The notes: a model not told the origin generated them from the sequence alone. DNA of 40,423 bases from Patescibacteria group bacterium (GCA_004298615.1 SCPX01000066.1:1-40423), one strand, 5' to 3'. Positions 13,798 to 22,808 are shown, numbered from the stretch's first letter. Numbers and translations: made by a program.

Positions 13798-14367
13798 GAT
13801 TTTTGTCTCCGTCGCGGTTGACGACTGACTTTCTGCTTTAATTATATTCTCCACCGCCGCCCATTTGGTAGGCGGCCCTTCCGGCACTAAAAGAACAATC
13901 TCATCGCCCTCCTGTCCTTTGAAATATGTAATGCTTGCCACCAAAACATGATAAATATGCCCCTCGGCTTCGGCGCGGAATTCCTGCGATGCTTCATCCT
14001 TGATTATTTTTCCCACGACGCGCTTACGCGCGATCGGACCGGTCTGCTTGTATATGAACTTGCCGTCTTTTGTTATGACGAGTTTAAGCTTGTCCCCTTC
14101 AATTAATTTTGATTTAGACGCATAATTGGCCGGCACGGTATAGACTTTGCTCTCGGCGTCAATCATATGCTGGCCGTCAAAAATTCCTTCCACCACCCTC
14201 TCGGCCGACTCGGCGGAGACTTCGGCATGCGGAATATGAGATGCTTTTTCGTGAACCAAGTCAGTGCCTCCGGTCACTTGATTGATCATTTGCGCGGCCG
14301 CATTCAAGCTTTCCCGCGCTCCGTCTATCAATTGTTTTATCACTAATATTTTTTCATTGTCAGACAT
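13792..14367 (-). CDS. Conserved protein of unknown function next to dnaX, 191 aa
   Basis: No named family recognised, though the middle (VVEGIFDGQHMIDAESKVY, VPANYASKSKLIEGDKLKL, IYKQTGPIARKRVVGKI) has the look of a conserved beta-rich core seen beside dnaX in related genomes. An N-terminal helix (about 1-30) precedes it, and the C-terminus is Ser/Thr-rich and flexible. There is no signal peptide or membrane segment. A promoter lies upstream and dnaX follows after the repeat block, so the two may form one transcript. Gene context hints at a nucleic-acid role, which is inference only. Confidence 0.7.
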   Translation of the reverse strand: MSDNEKILVIKQLIDGARESLNAAAQMINQVTGGTDLVHEKASHIPHAEVSAESAERVVEGIFDGQHMIDAESKVYTVPANYASKSKLIEGDKLKLVITKDGKFIYKQTGPIARKRVVGKIIKDEASQEFRAEAEGHIYHVLVASITYFKGQEGDEIVLLVPEGPPTKWAAVENIIKAESQSSTATETKIV

Positions 14368-14424
14368 ATTTTTTTTAATTTTAAGTTTAATTTTCTTTGT
14401 TTTTTTAACCTTTGAGGTATTATT

Positions 14425-14453
14425 ATCCTACAATAATCAATCGTTCCAGTCAA
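14425..14453 (-). promoter_or_regulatory. Promoter upstream of the 191-aa gene (and dnaX)
   Basis: Minus strand TTGACT (14453-14448), 17 bp, TAGGAT (14430-14425) with a TGT just before it. The leader is about 50 nt and very AT-rich. Confidence 0.45.
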
Positions 14454-14455
14454 GG

Positions 14456-16342
14456 TCATCGCATCACCACTCCGCTGTTGTTAAAATGCGACCAATTGGC
14501 TGAAAATTTTTCTTTTGGCCAATACAGAATCCCCGACAAAGGATCATTGATAATCAGAGTGCGCGGATTTATCCGGCTGCCGATAAAGCCGACCAAAGTC
14601 CTTGTATGTTCGCCTTTCCAGGCGTCAATTGTTTCGCCGGCCGGAGTTTTCCATGAATCTTGCTTGGCCGGATCCACCACTCCCCAGAATTCAACCGGAT
14701 TGCCATTGGCCACTTCGGCGATTATTTTTTCCAGAGTCCAATTTGTAAAACTTTCCGAGTCAGGCCGCCATTTTTTTGCGGCGCGCGCGATCGGCCCCCA
14801 GTAGACTCCGTAGCCGGTTGTATTCTGCTTTCCATTGATATCGCCCACAAAAGCGCCGTTGGGATTTCCCCAAATTCCGTTTGAGCGCTTGGTCGGATCA
14901 TAGCTCACTATTTTCATTATGTCGTTTTCCGACACTTTGATTCCCTTTCCAAAAAGCGCCATTTTGAGCGCCGCCGCTTCGCAGGACAGCTTTTTATCTT
15001 GATAGTCCATCGGAATATTGAGTTTGAAAATTTCCGGTTCGGTTTTGAATGAAAATGAAAATTGCGCCGATTCCGGGGCTCCGGCGACACTCTTTATGCC
15101 GGATTCCAGATTGACAGCGTAATTGCCGTCAAAAAATAAAGAGCTGATCGGATAAACAATCACCGCGGTGTTATCGCTCCATTCATAACGCAGGGCAGTT
15201 TCCGGATAAAATCTAATTTTCTCTTCGGCCGACGCTTTATCAACCTCCTGATTGAATTTTATTGATACGGGCGAAGAAACGGCTATGCCTTGCGAATTAT
15301 TTTCCGGATCAAATGAAATGATACTTACTTGTCCTATAGTTGAAAAATTATGCTTGATTTCTTTTTCCAATGTCGCGCCATCGCTAGCGTGAACAGCGGC
15401 CGGCAAAGATAATTCATATTTTGTTCCGAAAGACAATGCGGGATCGGCGATAATTTCAGCGCTCTGATCGTCAAGCCAATTGAATTTCAAATTTAACGGC
15501 GGATTGATTGAAAAATTTTTTTCAACTTCGTCGCGAACCATTGATTTTAAAAATTTTATTTTAATCGGGGCATTTGGCAAGACTTCATTCCCCAAAGGGG
15601 TAATCTCCGAGACCCCGGCCGGTTTGACGATTGAAAATGAATTTTGCAATATTTTTTCCGGTTCGCTTTTTCGCAACACGGAATTTTCCCGATCGTAAAT
15701 TATGTAAGATCGCTCTATTTCCAAATCATAATCAATTCCTTGAGAAAAGCCGTTTTTAGGCTGTAAGGATAATCTAATTTTAGATTCGTCCCAGACCTCT
15801 TCAGTCTCAATCGCCGGAGAAAATATGGCGCGAATTTGAGTGAATTTATCAATCGGTTTGTTGAATTTTACGGATATAATCGCGCTTGGCAGCAGCGGAT
15901 TATCAAGATTATTATCAATTTTATCAGTATCGGGGAGAGGCAAAGTTTTAAAAACTATCGGCCCGATCGGATATTTATTTGAAGATAAAAAAGGATCAAT
16001 ATTCCCAAGATGCGCTTGATATTCGGTATCCGGCGCCAAAGTTTGGAAAGGAACAAACACTATGGAGGTGTACAAGTGGCCGCGGATCAGCGGATCGGCA
16101 AATTTCCATTCGCCCGGAATATCGGGAGCAATAATCGGCTGAAAACTTCTTCTGATAATCGGGCGATTGAATTTAATTTTAATCTCGCCGCTGTCAAGCG
16201 GCACTATGTCCTCGGAAGGATAAATTTCCACGGCGCTCAAAGGATAAACAAAATAAAAAAGAGCGGCCAAAACGATTATGAAAACGAGGCTTAAGAAAAC
16301 GAAACGGTGCTTTACATGAAACGAATGATAAAATTCAAGCAT
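14456..16342 (-). CDS. Surface protein with Ig-like (Big_5) repeats and C39-like peptidase domain
   Basis: A 628-aa exported protein. An N-terminal membrane anchor (about 13-37) is followed by about four Ig-like bacterial repeats, each with the IxIKFNxPI strand pattern (about 40-430). The C-terminal cysteine peptidase-like domain (about 440-628) has IPMDYQDKKLSCEAAALKMAL with a candidate catalytic Cys, GEHTRTLVGFIG with the His, and IINDPLSG with the Asp. This is the C39_2 layout, a papain-like fold that cleaves or binds peptides outside the cell. ATG 16342 is used because it lies 2 bp after the DUF3048 stop; an earlier start would overlap that gene. Confidence 0.82.
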   Translation of the reverse strand: MLEFYHSFHVKHRFVFLSLVFIIVLAALFYFVYPLSAVEIYPSEDIVPLDSGEIKIKFNRPIIRRSFQPIIAPDIPGEWKFADPLIRGHLYTSIVFVPFQTLAPDTEYQAHLGNIDPFLSSNKYPIGPIVFKTLPLPDTDKIDNNLDNPLLPSAIISVKFNKPIDKFTQIRAIFSPAIETEEVWDESKIRLSLQPKNGFSQGIDYDLEIERSYIIYDRENSVLRKSEPEKILQNSFSIVKPAGVSEITPLGNEVLPNAPIKIKFLKSMVRDEVEKNFSINPPLNLKFNWLDDQSAEIIADPALSFGTKYELSLPAAVHASDGATLEKEIKHNFSTIGQVSIISFDPENNSQGIAVSSPVSIKFNQEVDKASAEEKIRFYPETALRYEWSDNTAVIVYPISSLFFDGNYAVNLESGIKSVAGAPESAQFSFSFKTEPEIFKLNIPMDYQDKKLSCEAAALKMALFGKGIKVSENDIMKIVSYDPTKRSNGIWGNPNGAFVGDINGKQNTTGYGVYWGPIARAAKKWRPDSESFTNWTLEKIIAEVANGNPVEFWGVVDPAKQDSWKTPAGETIDAWKGEHTRTLVGFIGSRINPRTLIINDPLSGILYWPKEKFSANWSHFNNSGVVMR

Positions 16343-16344
16343 GG

Positions 16345-17652
16345 TTATTTTTTTATAACAACTGTTTTTCCAACCGGCACGACCTCCACCCAAGTAGCTC
16401 CCCGATTAAATTCAACCTCTTTTTTATTGGGATAGTAAAACACGGTGCGGCCGGACGGCGCTTTTTTCTTCCAGGAAATATTTATGAATTTTCCGTCTTG
16501 CATGATCATTCCTTTTCCGGAACCCGTCGTCTTTATTTCCAGCCGGCCCTTGCGGTCCAAAACTTTTTCTTTCGGAACATATTGAATAACGACATTTTTC
16601 GCAAACAGCTGTTTTTTAGTATTGGCATCCTTTTGAATCTGCCCGCCGTTCCAGCGAAGATAAATATTTTTAGCTTTATCGTATTTGTATTCGGCGTCAA
16701 AGGCTTTTGCCCCGAATTTGATTAAAACGGAAGACTTATCTTTCCCTCGTTTATTTTCAACCGCTTCTTTTTTAAATTTCCAAGACTGAAAATTAGGTAT
16801 GCGGTCACCCAAAGAAAAATCAACCAGCATTTGCTTTATTTTTTTATCGCTAGTCGCCAGATTATGAACCGAGAGCGACCTGTCCGTGCGCCAAAAATAT
16901 TTTGCCGTCTTGCTCCGTAAATAATCGGCATCAGTCATCAAAAGCCGCCTGATTTCCCACACTCCGTCCGGGCTGCCGCCGGCGTGCATCAAGACCGCTC
17001 CATACTCCCTTGCCCATTGCGCGTAATAAGGCCGCACGCTTCTGACCGGCATAATTTTATCCGCTTTGATATTTTCACCGTCAAAAATCGCCAAAAATCT
17101 GGTGGCGCCCCCTTCGGCCAATGTTTCATAAACCACCGATGCTTTGGATAGTCCGCCCTGGCTGTATCTCACTTGCGACAAATTTTCAATCATCACGCCC
17201 ACCGGCCAAGAACGGTATTTCTCCAAAGGAATAATCGCGCCGTCCAAACTTCTTACCACATCTTTCGGAATATTGAACGATACTTTTGCGGAGCTGATGC
17301 TTCTCTCTTTCCGGCGTTCCGCGACCGCGTAAACTGTGTGCTTTCCCGTCTTGAGAGATTTCTTTGGTTTAAACTTAAAACTGCCGGTCTTTTTGCCATT
17401 CTTGGTTTTTACTGATCCGACGATTTTGTCGTCAATGACAATCAATATTTTTGTGTTATTTTCCGCCACTCCGGCAATTGTCGGAGAAAATGTCAAAATC
17501 CGCTCGTTTATTTTAGGCGCAAGAACCACCGGCGCTTTCGGCGCAACTGCTAAAGCGAAATTATCGGACAGCAGAAAAAAAGAAAAAACGGAACAAGCCG
17601 TCAAAATTATAATTCTAAATATTTTATATTTATTACTTTTTTCACTATTCAT
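16345..17652 (-). CDS. DUF3048 (YerB-like) exported protein
   Basis: A 435-aa protein with a signal peptide (hydrophobic about 12-35, cleavage likely after ALA), an N-terminal Ig-like domain (about 38-130), then the DUF3048 domain. Family signatures are WPVGVMIENLSQVRYSQGGLS, VVYETLAEGGATRFLAIF, MPVRSVRPYYAQWAREYGAV and MHAGGSPDG. YerB-type proteins sit on the outer face of the membrane; their biochemical activity is unsettled. The gene overlaps the permease by 8 bp and is followed 2 bp later by the C39-domain gene, so all three are probably cotranslated in one envelope operon. Confidence 0.88.
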   Translation of the reverse strand: MNSEKSNKYKIFRIIILTACSVFSFFLLSDNFALAVAPKAPVVLAPKINERILTFSPTIAGVAENNTKILIVIDDKIVGSVKTKNGKKTGSFKFKPKKSLKTGKHTVYAVAERRKERSISSAKVSFNIPKDVVRSLDGAIIPLEKYRSWPVGVMIENLSQVRYSQGGLSKASVVYETLAEGGATRFLAIFDGENIKADKIMPVRSVRPYYAQWAREYGAVLMHAGGSPDGVWEIRRLLMTDADYLRSKTAKYFWRTDRSLSVHNLATSDKKIKQMLVDFSLGDRIPNFQSWKFKKEAVENKRGKDKSSVLIKFGAKAFDAEYKYDKAKNIYLRWNGGQIQKDANTKKQLFAKNVVIQYVPKEKVLDRKGRLEIKTTGSGKGMIMQDGKFINISWKKKAPSGRTVFYYPNKKEVEFNRGATWVEVVPVGKTVVIKK

Positions 17653-18877
17653 ATTTCAAAGCCTTGATCGGATCAAGCCTGGCCGCTCTTATGGCCGGCG
17701 CGACGCCGAATATCACCCCGATTAAAACAGAAAAAGCGATTGCCAAGATTATAAATTCCGGCGTAATGACCGGCTCAAAATCAGCTTTTGTTTTTACAAT
17801 ATAAGCGGCGCCAAAGCTTAACCCCAAACCGACCCCTCCGCCCAGCAATGAAAGGATCAGACTTTCAATCAAAAATTGAATCAAAATGTCAAGCTGGGAA
17901 GCGCCAATGGCTTTGCGGATGCCGATCTCACGAGTGCGCTCGGTGACGGACACAAGCATTATATTCATAATGCCGATACCGCCCACCAAAAGCGAAATGG
18001 CTCCCAATGCTCCCAAAAGCGCCCGCATTACATCAAGAATCGTCCCGACCAAGTCCACCATATCTTCCTGCGTAAAGACTGTGAAATCTTCCGAATCTTT
18101 ATGGTTTTTCAGTATCACTTTTTTTATTTCTTCTTTGGCTTCTTTCACATCCGTATCGGATTTTATCTTCGCCACAATGCGAAAGACTTGCTCCGTATTA
18201 GTCAATTCAATTCCCGCGGAAAAAGGCAAATAAACCGCATCGTCAAAACTTTGCCCGCCAAAGGGGCTGGCCGATTGTTTTGGTTTTTCCAAGACGCCGA
18301 TTACTTCAATCTCTTCTCCGCGGATAATCACTTTCTTGCCAATCGCGTTTTCATCGCCGAAAATGGATTGAGCGATCGGATATCCCAAAACAATCACCCG
18401 CTCTTTTTCATCCTCGTCTTTTTGCTCAAATACGCGGCCCGAATCGAGTTTGGTGTCGCGCACCTTGAAAATATCCGGCGTCGCTCCTAAAACAAGCGCT
18501 GAAGGCGCTGATTTGTCTCCGTATTTGATGGGACTTGAGATAAGCATCATCGGCGAAACGGCTTCAATGCTGGAAACATCTTCTTTCAGCACCCTCACAT
18601 CATCGTTGGTCAGCGTGCTTACGCCAATGCCGGAAGAAGGATTGAATTGCCCGGATTCCATTTTCCCCGGCAAGATAGCGATCAGATTTGAGCCCAGGCC
18701 TTCAATTTCCTTTGTGACAAATGATTTCACCCCTTCGCCTATAGCCAAAAGCTCCACAACGGCGAAAACCCCGATGATCACACCAAGCATTGTCAAAAGA
18801 GCGCGCACTTTATTGCTCCAGATTGAGATAAACGCCAATTTAATATTCTCCCAAAGTTTATAAAACATATTTTTCAA
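17645..18877 (-). CDS. MacB-like ABC transporter permease
   Basis: A 410-aa type VII ABC permease. TM1 (about 25-47, MLGVIIGVFAVVELLAIGEG) is followed by a large extracytoplasmic MacB core domain (about 50-270), then three TM segments in the FtsX domain (about 283-400), including GGIGIMNIMLVSVTERTREIGIRKAIGA, the coupling-helix motif, and the closing APAIRAARLDPIKALKYE. Such proteins drive mechanotransmission or export of peptides and lipoproteins rather than classic transport. It is 11 bp downstream of its ATPase and overlaps DUF3048, whose product may be a partner. Confidence 0.93.
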   Translation of the reverse strand: MKNMFYKLWENIKLAFISIWSNKVRALLTMLGVIIGVFAVVELLAIGEGVKSFVTKEIEGLGSNLIAILPGKMESGQFNPSSGIGVSTLTNDDVRVLKEDVSSIEAVSPMMLISSPIKYGDKSAPSALVLGATPDIFKVRDTKLDSGRVFEQKDEDEKERVIVLGYPIAQSIFGDENAIGKKVIIRGEEIEVIGVLEKPKQSASPFGGQSFDDAVYLPFSAGIELTNTEQVFRIVAKIKSDTDVKEAKEEIKKVILKNHKDSEDFTVFTQEDMVDLVGTILDVMRALLGALGAISLLVGGIGIMNIMLVSVTERTREIGIRKAIGASQLDILIQFLIESLILSLLGGGVGLGLSFGAAYIVKTKADFEPVITPEFIILAIAFSVLIGVIFGVAPAIRAARLDPIKALKYE

Positions 18878-18888
18878 TAAAGATCTGA

Positions 18889-19593
18889 TTATTTCAAATG
18901 CAAAACTTCCAAAATACCCTTTTCGTGAATTTTGCCGTCTTTAAGATAAATGATCCGTTCCGCCGATTTGGCAATATGCGAATCGTGAGTGATCATAACA
19001 ATCGTCACCTTGCGCTCTTTGTGTATTTGCGTCAGCAGTTTCAAAATCTCCTCTCCGGTTTTTGAATCCAAATTGCCGGTCGGCTCGTCTGCTAAAATTA
19101 TGCGGGGCTCGGAGACCAAAGCTCTTGCTATGGCCACGCGCTGTTTTTCTCCGCCCGAAAGCTGGGTTGGTTTATGGTCAATGCGGCGCTCCAGTCCCAC
19201 GGCATTGAGCATCTCGCGAGCCTTGCTTTGCCGCGCCTTAGGACGATACCCCTGATAAATAAGCGGCAATTCAACATTTTTCAATGCGGACAAACGCGGT
19301 AAAAGATTGAAATCCTGAAAAATAAAGCCTATTTTGTGGCGCCTGATTTTTACCAGTTGTCCGGAATTCAATTCTTTTACTTCCTCATTGTCAAAGCGGT
19401 ATGAGCCGGAGGTAGGCTGATCCAAACACCCTAAGAGATTCAACATTGTTGATTTTCCCGATCCGGAGGGGCCCATTATGGCCGTGAATTCTCCTTCGCG
19501 TACATCAAAAGACACGCCGTTTAAAGCGCGTAATTCCTGATCGCCGATCTGAAAAGTCTTAACGAGATTTTTTACGCTGATTATATTTTCCAT
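18889..19593 (-). CDS. MacB/LolD-type ABC transporter ATPase
   Basis: A 234-aa ATPase with Walker [10 protein letters not shown] (41-49), Q-loop Q93, signature LSGGEKQRV (145-153), Walker B IILADE (165-170), PTGNLD and the switch His in MITHD. Length and sequence fit the MacB/LolD/FtsE group, and the cognate permease follows after 11 bp. The upstream promoter would place the transcription start at the A of the ATG, giving a leaderless message. It heads the operon through the C39-domain gene. Confidence 0.95.
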   Translation of the reverse strand: MENIISVKNLVKTFQIGDQELRALNGVSFDVREGEFTAIMGPSGSGKSTMLNLLGCLDQPTSGSYRFDNEEVKELNSGQLVKIRRHKIGFIFQDFNLLPRLSALKNVELPLIYQGYRPKARQSKAREMLNAVGLERRIDHKPTQLSGGEKQRVAIARALVSEPRIILADEPTGNLDSKTGEEILKLLTQIHKERKVTIVMITHDSHIAKSAERIIYLKDGKIHEKGILEVLHLK

Positions 19594-19599
19594 TGTTCC

Positions 19600-19628
19600 A
19601 TTATATCATTTTAATGAACAAAAGACAA
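19600..19628 (-). promoter_or_regulatory. Promoter giving a leaderless transcript (MacB-type ATPase)
   Basis: Minus strand TTGTCT (19628-19623), 17 bp, perfect TATAAT (19605-19600). Six bases later comes ATG 19593, so the predicted +1 coincides with the start codon. No Shine-Dalgarno is present. Confidence 0.75.
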
Positions 19629-19634
19629 CCTTTT

Positions 19635-20612
19635 TTATGATTTCGCCGTAAACATTCGCCTGATGACATCTTCAATGGGAACTTCCTCAACCAAAATATC
19701 GCTCGCCGGAAGTTTTGCCAAAATATTACTCACTCTTTTGGCTGTCTCGGTTTTTGGAACGCGCAATGAAGCGTATGTATTATTACTTTCAATTATTTCT
19801 CCATAAGGCGCAATATCCGCAGAATCAATGGCTTTTTCAAAAGTCATTTTGATGATTTTATAATCCGCGTATTTTTTAATAATTTCGGCCAGCGTCCCAT
19901 CGTAGATAATTTTTCCGTCATTAATCACAATCACGCGCTTGCAAAGTTTTTCCACATCCTTCATATAGTGCGAGGTGAGCATAATTGTAGTCTGGCGCGT
20001 CTCATTGTAGTGTTTGATAAATTCCCACATTTTTTGCTGGCTGACCACATCCAGCCCGATTGTCGGCTCATCTAAATAAATCACCTTGGGATTGTGCAAG
20101 AGCGCCGCCACCAATTCGCACTTCATCCTTTCTCCCAGCGACAGCTTGCGCACCGGCGTATTGACTAAATCACGGACATTCAAAAGTTCCACCAGCTCGT
20201 CTCGCGTTTTTTTGTAATCCTTGTCGCTCACCTCATAAATCTCTTTATTTAAGACAAACGAATCTTCGGCCGGCAAATCCCACCAAAGCTGCGCCTTTTG
20301 ACCCATCACCAAACTAAATTTTTTCTGATACTCCGGCTTTCTTTCCCATGGAACATATCCCATCACCCGCGCTTCACCGCCCGAAGGATAAAGAATTCCG
20401 GAAAGCATTTTCAAAGTCGTGGTTTTTCCGGCGCCATTGGGTCCCAAAAATCCCACCAATTCCCCTTCTTTAATATTGAAACTGATGCTCTTCGCGGCCG
20501 GCACTTCAATCTTTTCGCGCTTAAACAAGCTCTTCATAGACGCCAAAAGCCCAGCCTCTTTTTTAAAAGTGGTATAAGTTTTTGACAAATTTTTCACTTC
20601 AATAATAGGCAT
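19635..20612 (-). CDS. ABC-2 exporter ATPase (COG4586-like)
   Basis: A 325-aa ATPase with Walker A GPNGAGKT (57-64), signature LSLGERMK (157-164), Walker B VIYLDEPTIGLD (177-188) and SHYMKDVEKLC. The roughly 25-residue insert before KSISF and the WWDLPAEDSF segment after the Q-loop region are typical of the COG4586 group, whose partners are two six-TM permeases. Those partners lie upstream at 21205 and 22005, separated by an unrelated small gene and a terminator. The ATPase may therefore need its own weak promoter in the AT-rich gap. The substrate is unknown. Confidence 0.9.
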   Translation of the reverse strand: MPIIEVKNLSKTYTTFKKEAGLLASMKSLFKREKIEVPAAKSISFNIKEGELVGFLGPNGAGKTTTLKMLSGILYPSGGEARVMGYVPWERKPEYQKKFSLVMGQKAQLWWDLPAEDSFVLNKEIYEVSDKDYKKTRDELVELLNVRDLVNTPVRKLSLGERMKCELVAALLHNPKVIYLDEPTIGLDVVSQQKMWEFIKHYNETRQTTIMLTSHYMKDVEKLCKRVIVINDGKIIYDGTLAEIIKKYADYKIIKMTFEKAIDSADIAPYGEIIESNNTYASLRVPKTETAKRVSNILAKLPASDILVEEVPIEDVIRRMFTAKS

Positions 20613-20639
20613 AAGTTTGATGAAAATTATTAATCCAAA

Positions 20640-20685
20640 AATTAAAAAAGGAAAGGACTCAAGCGAAACTTCCGCGAGAGTCCTT
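20640..20685 (-). terminator. Rho-independent terminator after the small regulated gene
   Basis: Minus strand: 8-bp stem AAGGACTC / GAGTCCTT (20685-20678 with 20660-20653), an inner GCG/CGC pairing, then a T-rich tract (20652-20640). It ends the 20748 gene and should reduce read-through into the ABC ATPase. Confidence 0.8.
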
Positions 20686-20747
20686 GATACTGCAAGTAAT
20701 CGGTTGCGCCTACAGCGTGTAAACTACAACCTTCTTCCTGGAGCGAG

Positions 20748-21125
20748 CTATCCCACCGAGGATCGCGAATACATCGGCGCCTCCCATATCTGACCGACTA
20801 TGCCCGCGCCCATAAGAACTATAGCGATTGTTTCGTTGTCCGGGACATCGAGCGAGTCAAGGCACTTGGTAACGATCTCAGCCGTTTTCTTCCAGCCGTC
20901 GCTACCGAGCGAGTGACAGACAAGGGCATGAAAAATTTTTCCCTTTCCATTTTTGCTTAACACTTCACCGAGCTTTTTCGGGCCGGTATTGGCCAGTTCG
21001 GGCCAGTAGAGGGATGAAACTACCCCCGCGAATCCGGCATCGTTGAAGCCCTCGATGTTCACCGCGAAGACGATGTGCTTGTCCGGTGTTTGAAACACAT
21101 CACTGCGAACAGTATTTATTATCAT
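20748..21125 (-). CDS. Small independently regulated protein, 125 aa (possible macro-domain relative)
   Basis: No confident family. The pattern DVFQTPDKHIVFAVN, EGFNDAGFAGVVS, YWPELANTG, KKLGEVL and VLMGAGIVGQIWEA loosely follows a macro domain, with an NxxG loop, FAG and a C-terminal GAGxVG loop, but several usual residues differ. It looks soluble and lacks a signal peptide. It has everything needed for separate expression: a TTGACA/TATCTT promoter, a 15-bp palindrome at the start of the leader, a strong Shine-Dalgarno (GGGGG about 8 nt before ATG 21125) and its own terminator. It sits between an ABC-2 ATPase and its permeases, so it looks inserted. Confidence 0.7.
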   Translation of the reverse strand: MIINTVRSDVFQTPDKHIVFAVNIEGFNDAGFAGVVSSLYWPELANTGPKKLGEVLSKNGKGKIFHALVCHSLGSDGWKKTAEIVTKCLDSLDVPDNETIAIVLMGAGIVGQIWEAPMYSRSSVG

Positions 21126-21153
21126 TACTTATCCCCCTTTCAAGGTACAAATT

Positions 21154-21168
21154 TAAGCATTATGCTTA
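21154..21168. promoter_or_regulatory. 15-bp palindrome near +1 of the small gene
   Basis: TAAGCAT-T-ATGCTTA is perfectly symmetric and lies about 5-20 nt after the predicted transcription start. It could be a repressor operator or a 5' mRNA hairpin. Confidence 0.5.
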
Positions 21169-21179
21169 GATTTCACTCA

Positions 21180-21208
21180 AAGATAGCACATTAGACCATT
21201 TTTGTCAA
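21180..21208 (-). promoter_or_regulatory. Extended -10 promoter of the small gene
   Basis: Minus strand TTGACA (21208-21203), 17 bp, TATCTT (21185-21180) preceded by TGC. The -35 overlaps the stop of the ABC permease gene at 21205, so the unit is tightly packed. Confidence 0.75.
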
Positions 21209-21996
21209 GAACTTGCGCTGGAGTAATGGCGCAAAGCATAATTCCAAAAGCGGAAGGCGGTAAACGATAAAATAGCTGTAAAAATAATCAGAAAAGAAAT
21301 ATGCGACCATACGAATTTGCCGAGCAAAACATCTGCCGGCGCTGAAACCACCAAGCCGACCGGCACGATATAAAGCAAAGCGATTCTCGCGGGACCTTTG
21401 AAAATATCACCGGGGAATCGCGCCGCGCGAAAAACGCTTTCAAAAAGCCGGCCAGTACCCGTTGCCGTGATTGTCCAAAATGAAGCGGAAGCGATAATCA
21501 GCAAAAGCGAGAATACGAAAATTACGGCGATCGCCGAAAGAATTAAAAAAACGCCGATTTCCAGAAAAGAAGGAGTGATAATTTGTTTTGAAAATATATA
21601 CCACCATAATAAAATCACCGAGGTTGACGAGGCGGTAATGTCAAAAGCGTCTATTATTTTAAAACTGGTTTGAAAAAGAGGAGAGATCGGCTTGGTCAGA
21701 AAAAAATCAAAACTCCCGTCTTGCAATCTGGCGGGAAGCCAAAACATCAGATTTCTATGAAAGGTTGTTATAATAACAGCTTCAACGGTAAAATACGAAG
21801 CTGTCAAAACCAAAATATCGGAATAATTCCATCCGGCAAGAATCGATGTATGCAAATAAATCGCTTGAAAAAATACCAAAGTAAGTCCGATGCGCAATAC
21901 TTTCCCAATAATAGCCGCGAAAAAACTCGGCGGATACGCCGTCGCTCTGATAAAACCAAATTTGATCAATGTTTTAAATAATCTAAAATATCTCAT
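21205..21996 (-). CDS. ABC-2 type permease (COG3694-like)
   Basis: A 263-aa membrane protein with about six TM segments. MRYFRLFKTLIKFGFIRA opens the protein, the motif LPARLQDGSFDFFLTKPISPLF is characteristic of this permease group, and the C-terminal hydrophobic pair ends in FRFWNYALRHYSS. ATG 21996 is chosen because earlier in-frame codons would run far into the upstream permease gene and add an atypical N-terminus. It starts 8 bp after the other permease and should form the export pore with it and the ATPase at 19635. Confidence 0.88.
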   Translation of the reverse strand: MRYFRLFKTLIKFGFIRATAYPPSFFAAIIGKVLRIGLTLVFFQAIYLHTSILAGWNYSDILVLTASYFTVEAVIITTFHRNLMFWLPARLQDGSFDFFLTKPISPLFQTSFKIIDAFDITASSTSVILLWWYIFSKQIITPSFLEIGVFLILSAIAVIFVFSLLLIIASASFWTITATGTGRLFESVFRAARFPGDIFKGPARIALLYIVPVGLVVSAPADVLLGKFVWSHISFLIIFTAILSFTAFRFWNYALRHYSSASS

Positions 21997-22004
21997 AAAA
22001 TAAT

Positions 22005-22808
22005 CTAGCCGCCGTAGCCGACATAGCGGCGCACTCCCCTTTTCCATAAGATAAAAAACAGACAGCTTAATATTAACAGCCATGCCAAAATAGAAACAAA
22101 ACCCGTAAAAATTCCGCCGATATCGATTTTGCCGAAATAAATTTGCATTGGAAAGTAGATGAAATATTGAAACGGCAGAATTTCAAAAATCGTCCGCCAA
22201 AAGCCGGGAAAAAGAGACAGCGGGATTATCGCTCCCGCGGCGACTTCCATCACTATCCTCATAATAAATCGCCAACCCCAAGTCTCTTCAAACCAAAAAG
22301 CGATAACGCTCAAAATGGCAAAAAGCAAAAAATGAAGAATGGCGGCTAAAATTATCGCGAGACAAAAAAGAGTCAGATTTAAAATTGAGCCCGGGAGGAT
22401 AAAATAATCTCTAAAAAGAAAAATTATCATTGACAGTTCTGCTACTCCGAGAATCAGCGTGAAAAATTTGCGCACAAAATCGCGAGTTAACCAAAAAAAC
22501 GGCACATTGATCGGCTTGATTATAAGCGCTGATATTGTACCGCGATTGATGTCGTTATTGATATCGTCGCCTTGCGCGGTGAGAAACATAATAGTTGAAA
22601 TAACTCCGGCGATAAGAAGATATGTGACCATTTGCGCCAAAGTGAAAGTCCCGATTGCTTTTGCGCCATCGCCGTCAAAAACCGCATACCAAACGGCAAT
22701 AGCGATAAGCATAGTGAAAATCCCGCCAATCACTTCAAGAAAGAAATTCAAGCGATAAGACAAATATTCCTGCCAAGTAGCCTTAGCGATATGCCAATAG
22801 ATTTTCAT
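22005..22808 (-). CDS. ABC-2 type permease (COG4587-like)
   Basis: A 267-aa permease with about six TM segments. The N-terminal MKIYWHIAKATWQEYLSYRLNF amphipathic helix leads into TM1, and the INNDINRGTISALIIKPINVPFF motif parallels that of the neighbouring permease. Later come SLFPGFWRTIFEILPFQYFIYFPMQIYFGK and a final TM with a basic tail. It is the first gene of the exporter set. It begins 41 bp downstream of the ribosomal operon terminator; no convincing promoter is visible in that gap. Confidence 0.88.
   Translation of the reverse strand: MKIYWHIAKATWQEYLSYRLNFFLEVIGGIFTMLIAIAVWYAVFDGDGAKAIGTFTLAQMVTYLLIAGVISTIMFLTAQGDDINNDINRGTISALIIKPINVPFFWLTRDFVRKFFTLILGVAELSMIIFLFRDYFILPGSILNLTLFCLAIILAAILHFLLFAILSVIAFWFEETWGWRFIMRIVMEVAAGAIIPLSLFPGFWRTIFEILPFQYFIYFPMQIYFGKIDIGGIFTGFVSILAWLLILSCLFFILWKRGVRRYVGYGG

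Noticed and set aside
14368-14424. Possible riboswitch or structured leader upstream of the 191-aa gene
   Set aside because: The leader is nearly pure A/T with no stable pairing or known aptamer motif visible.
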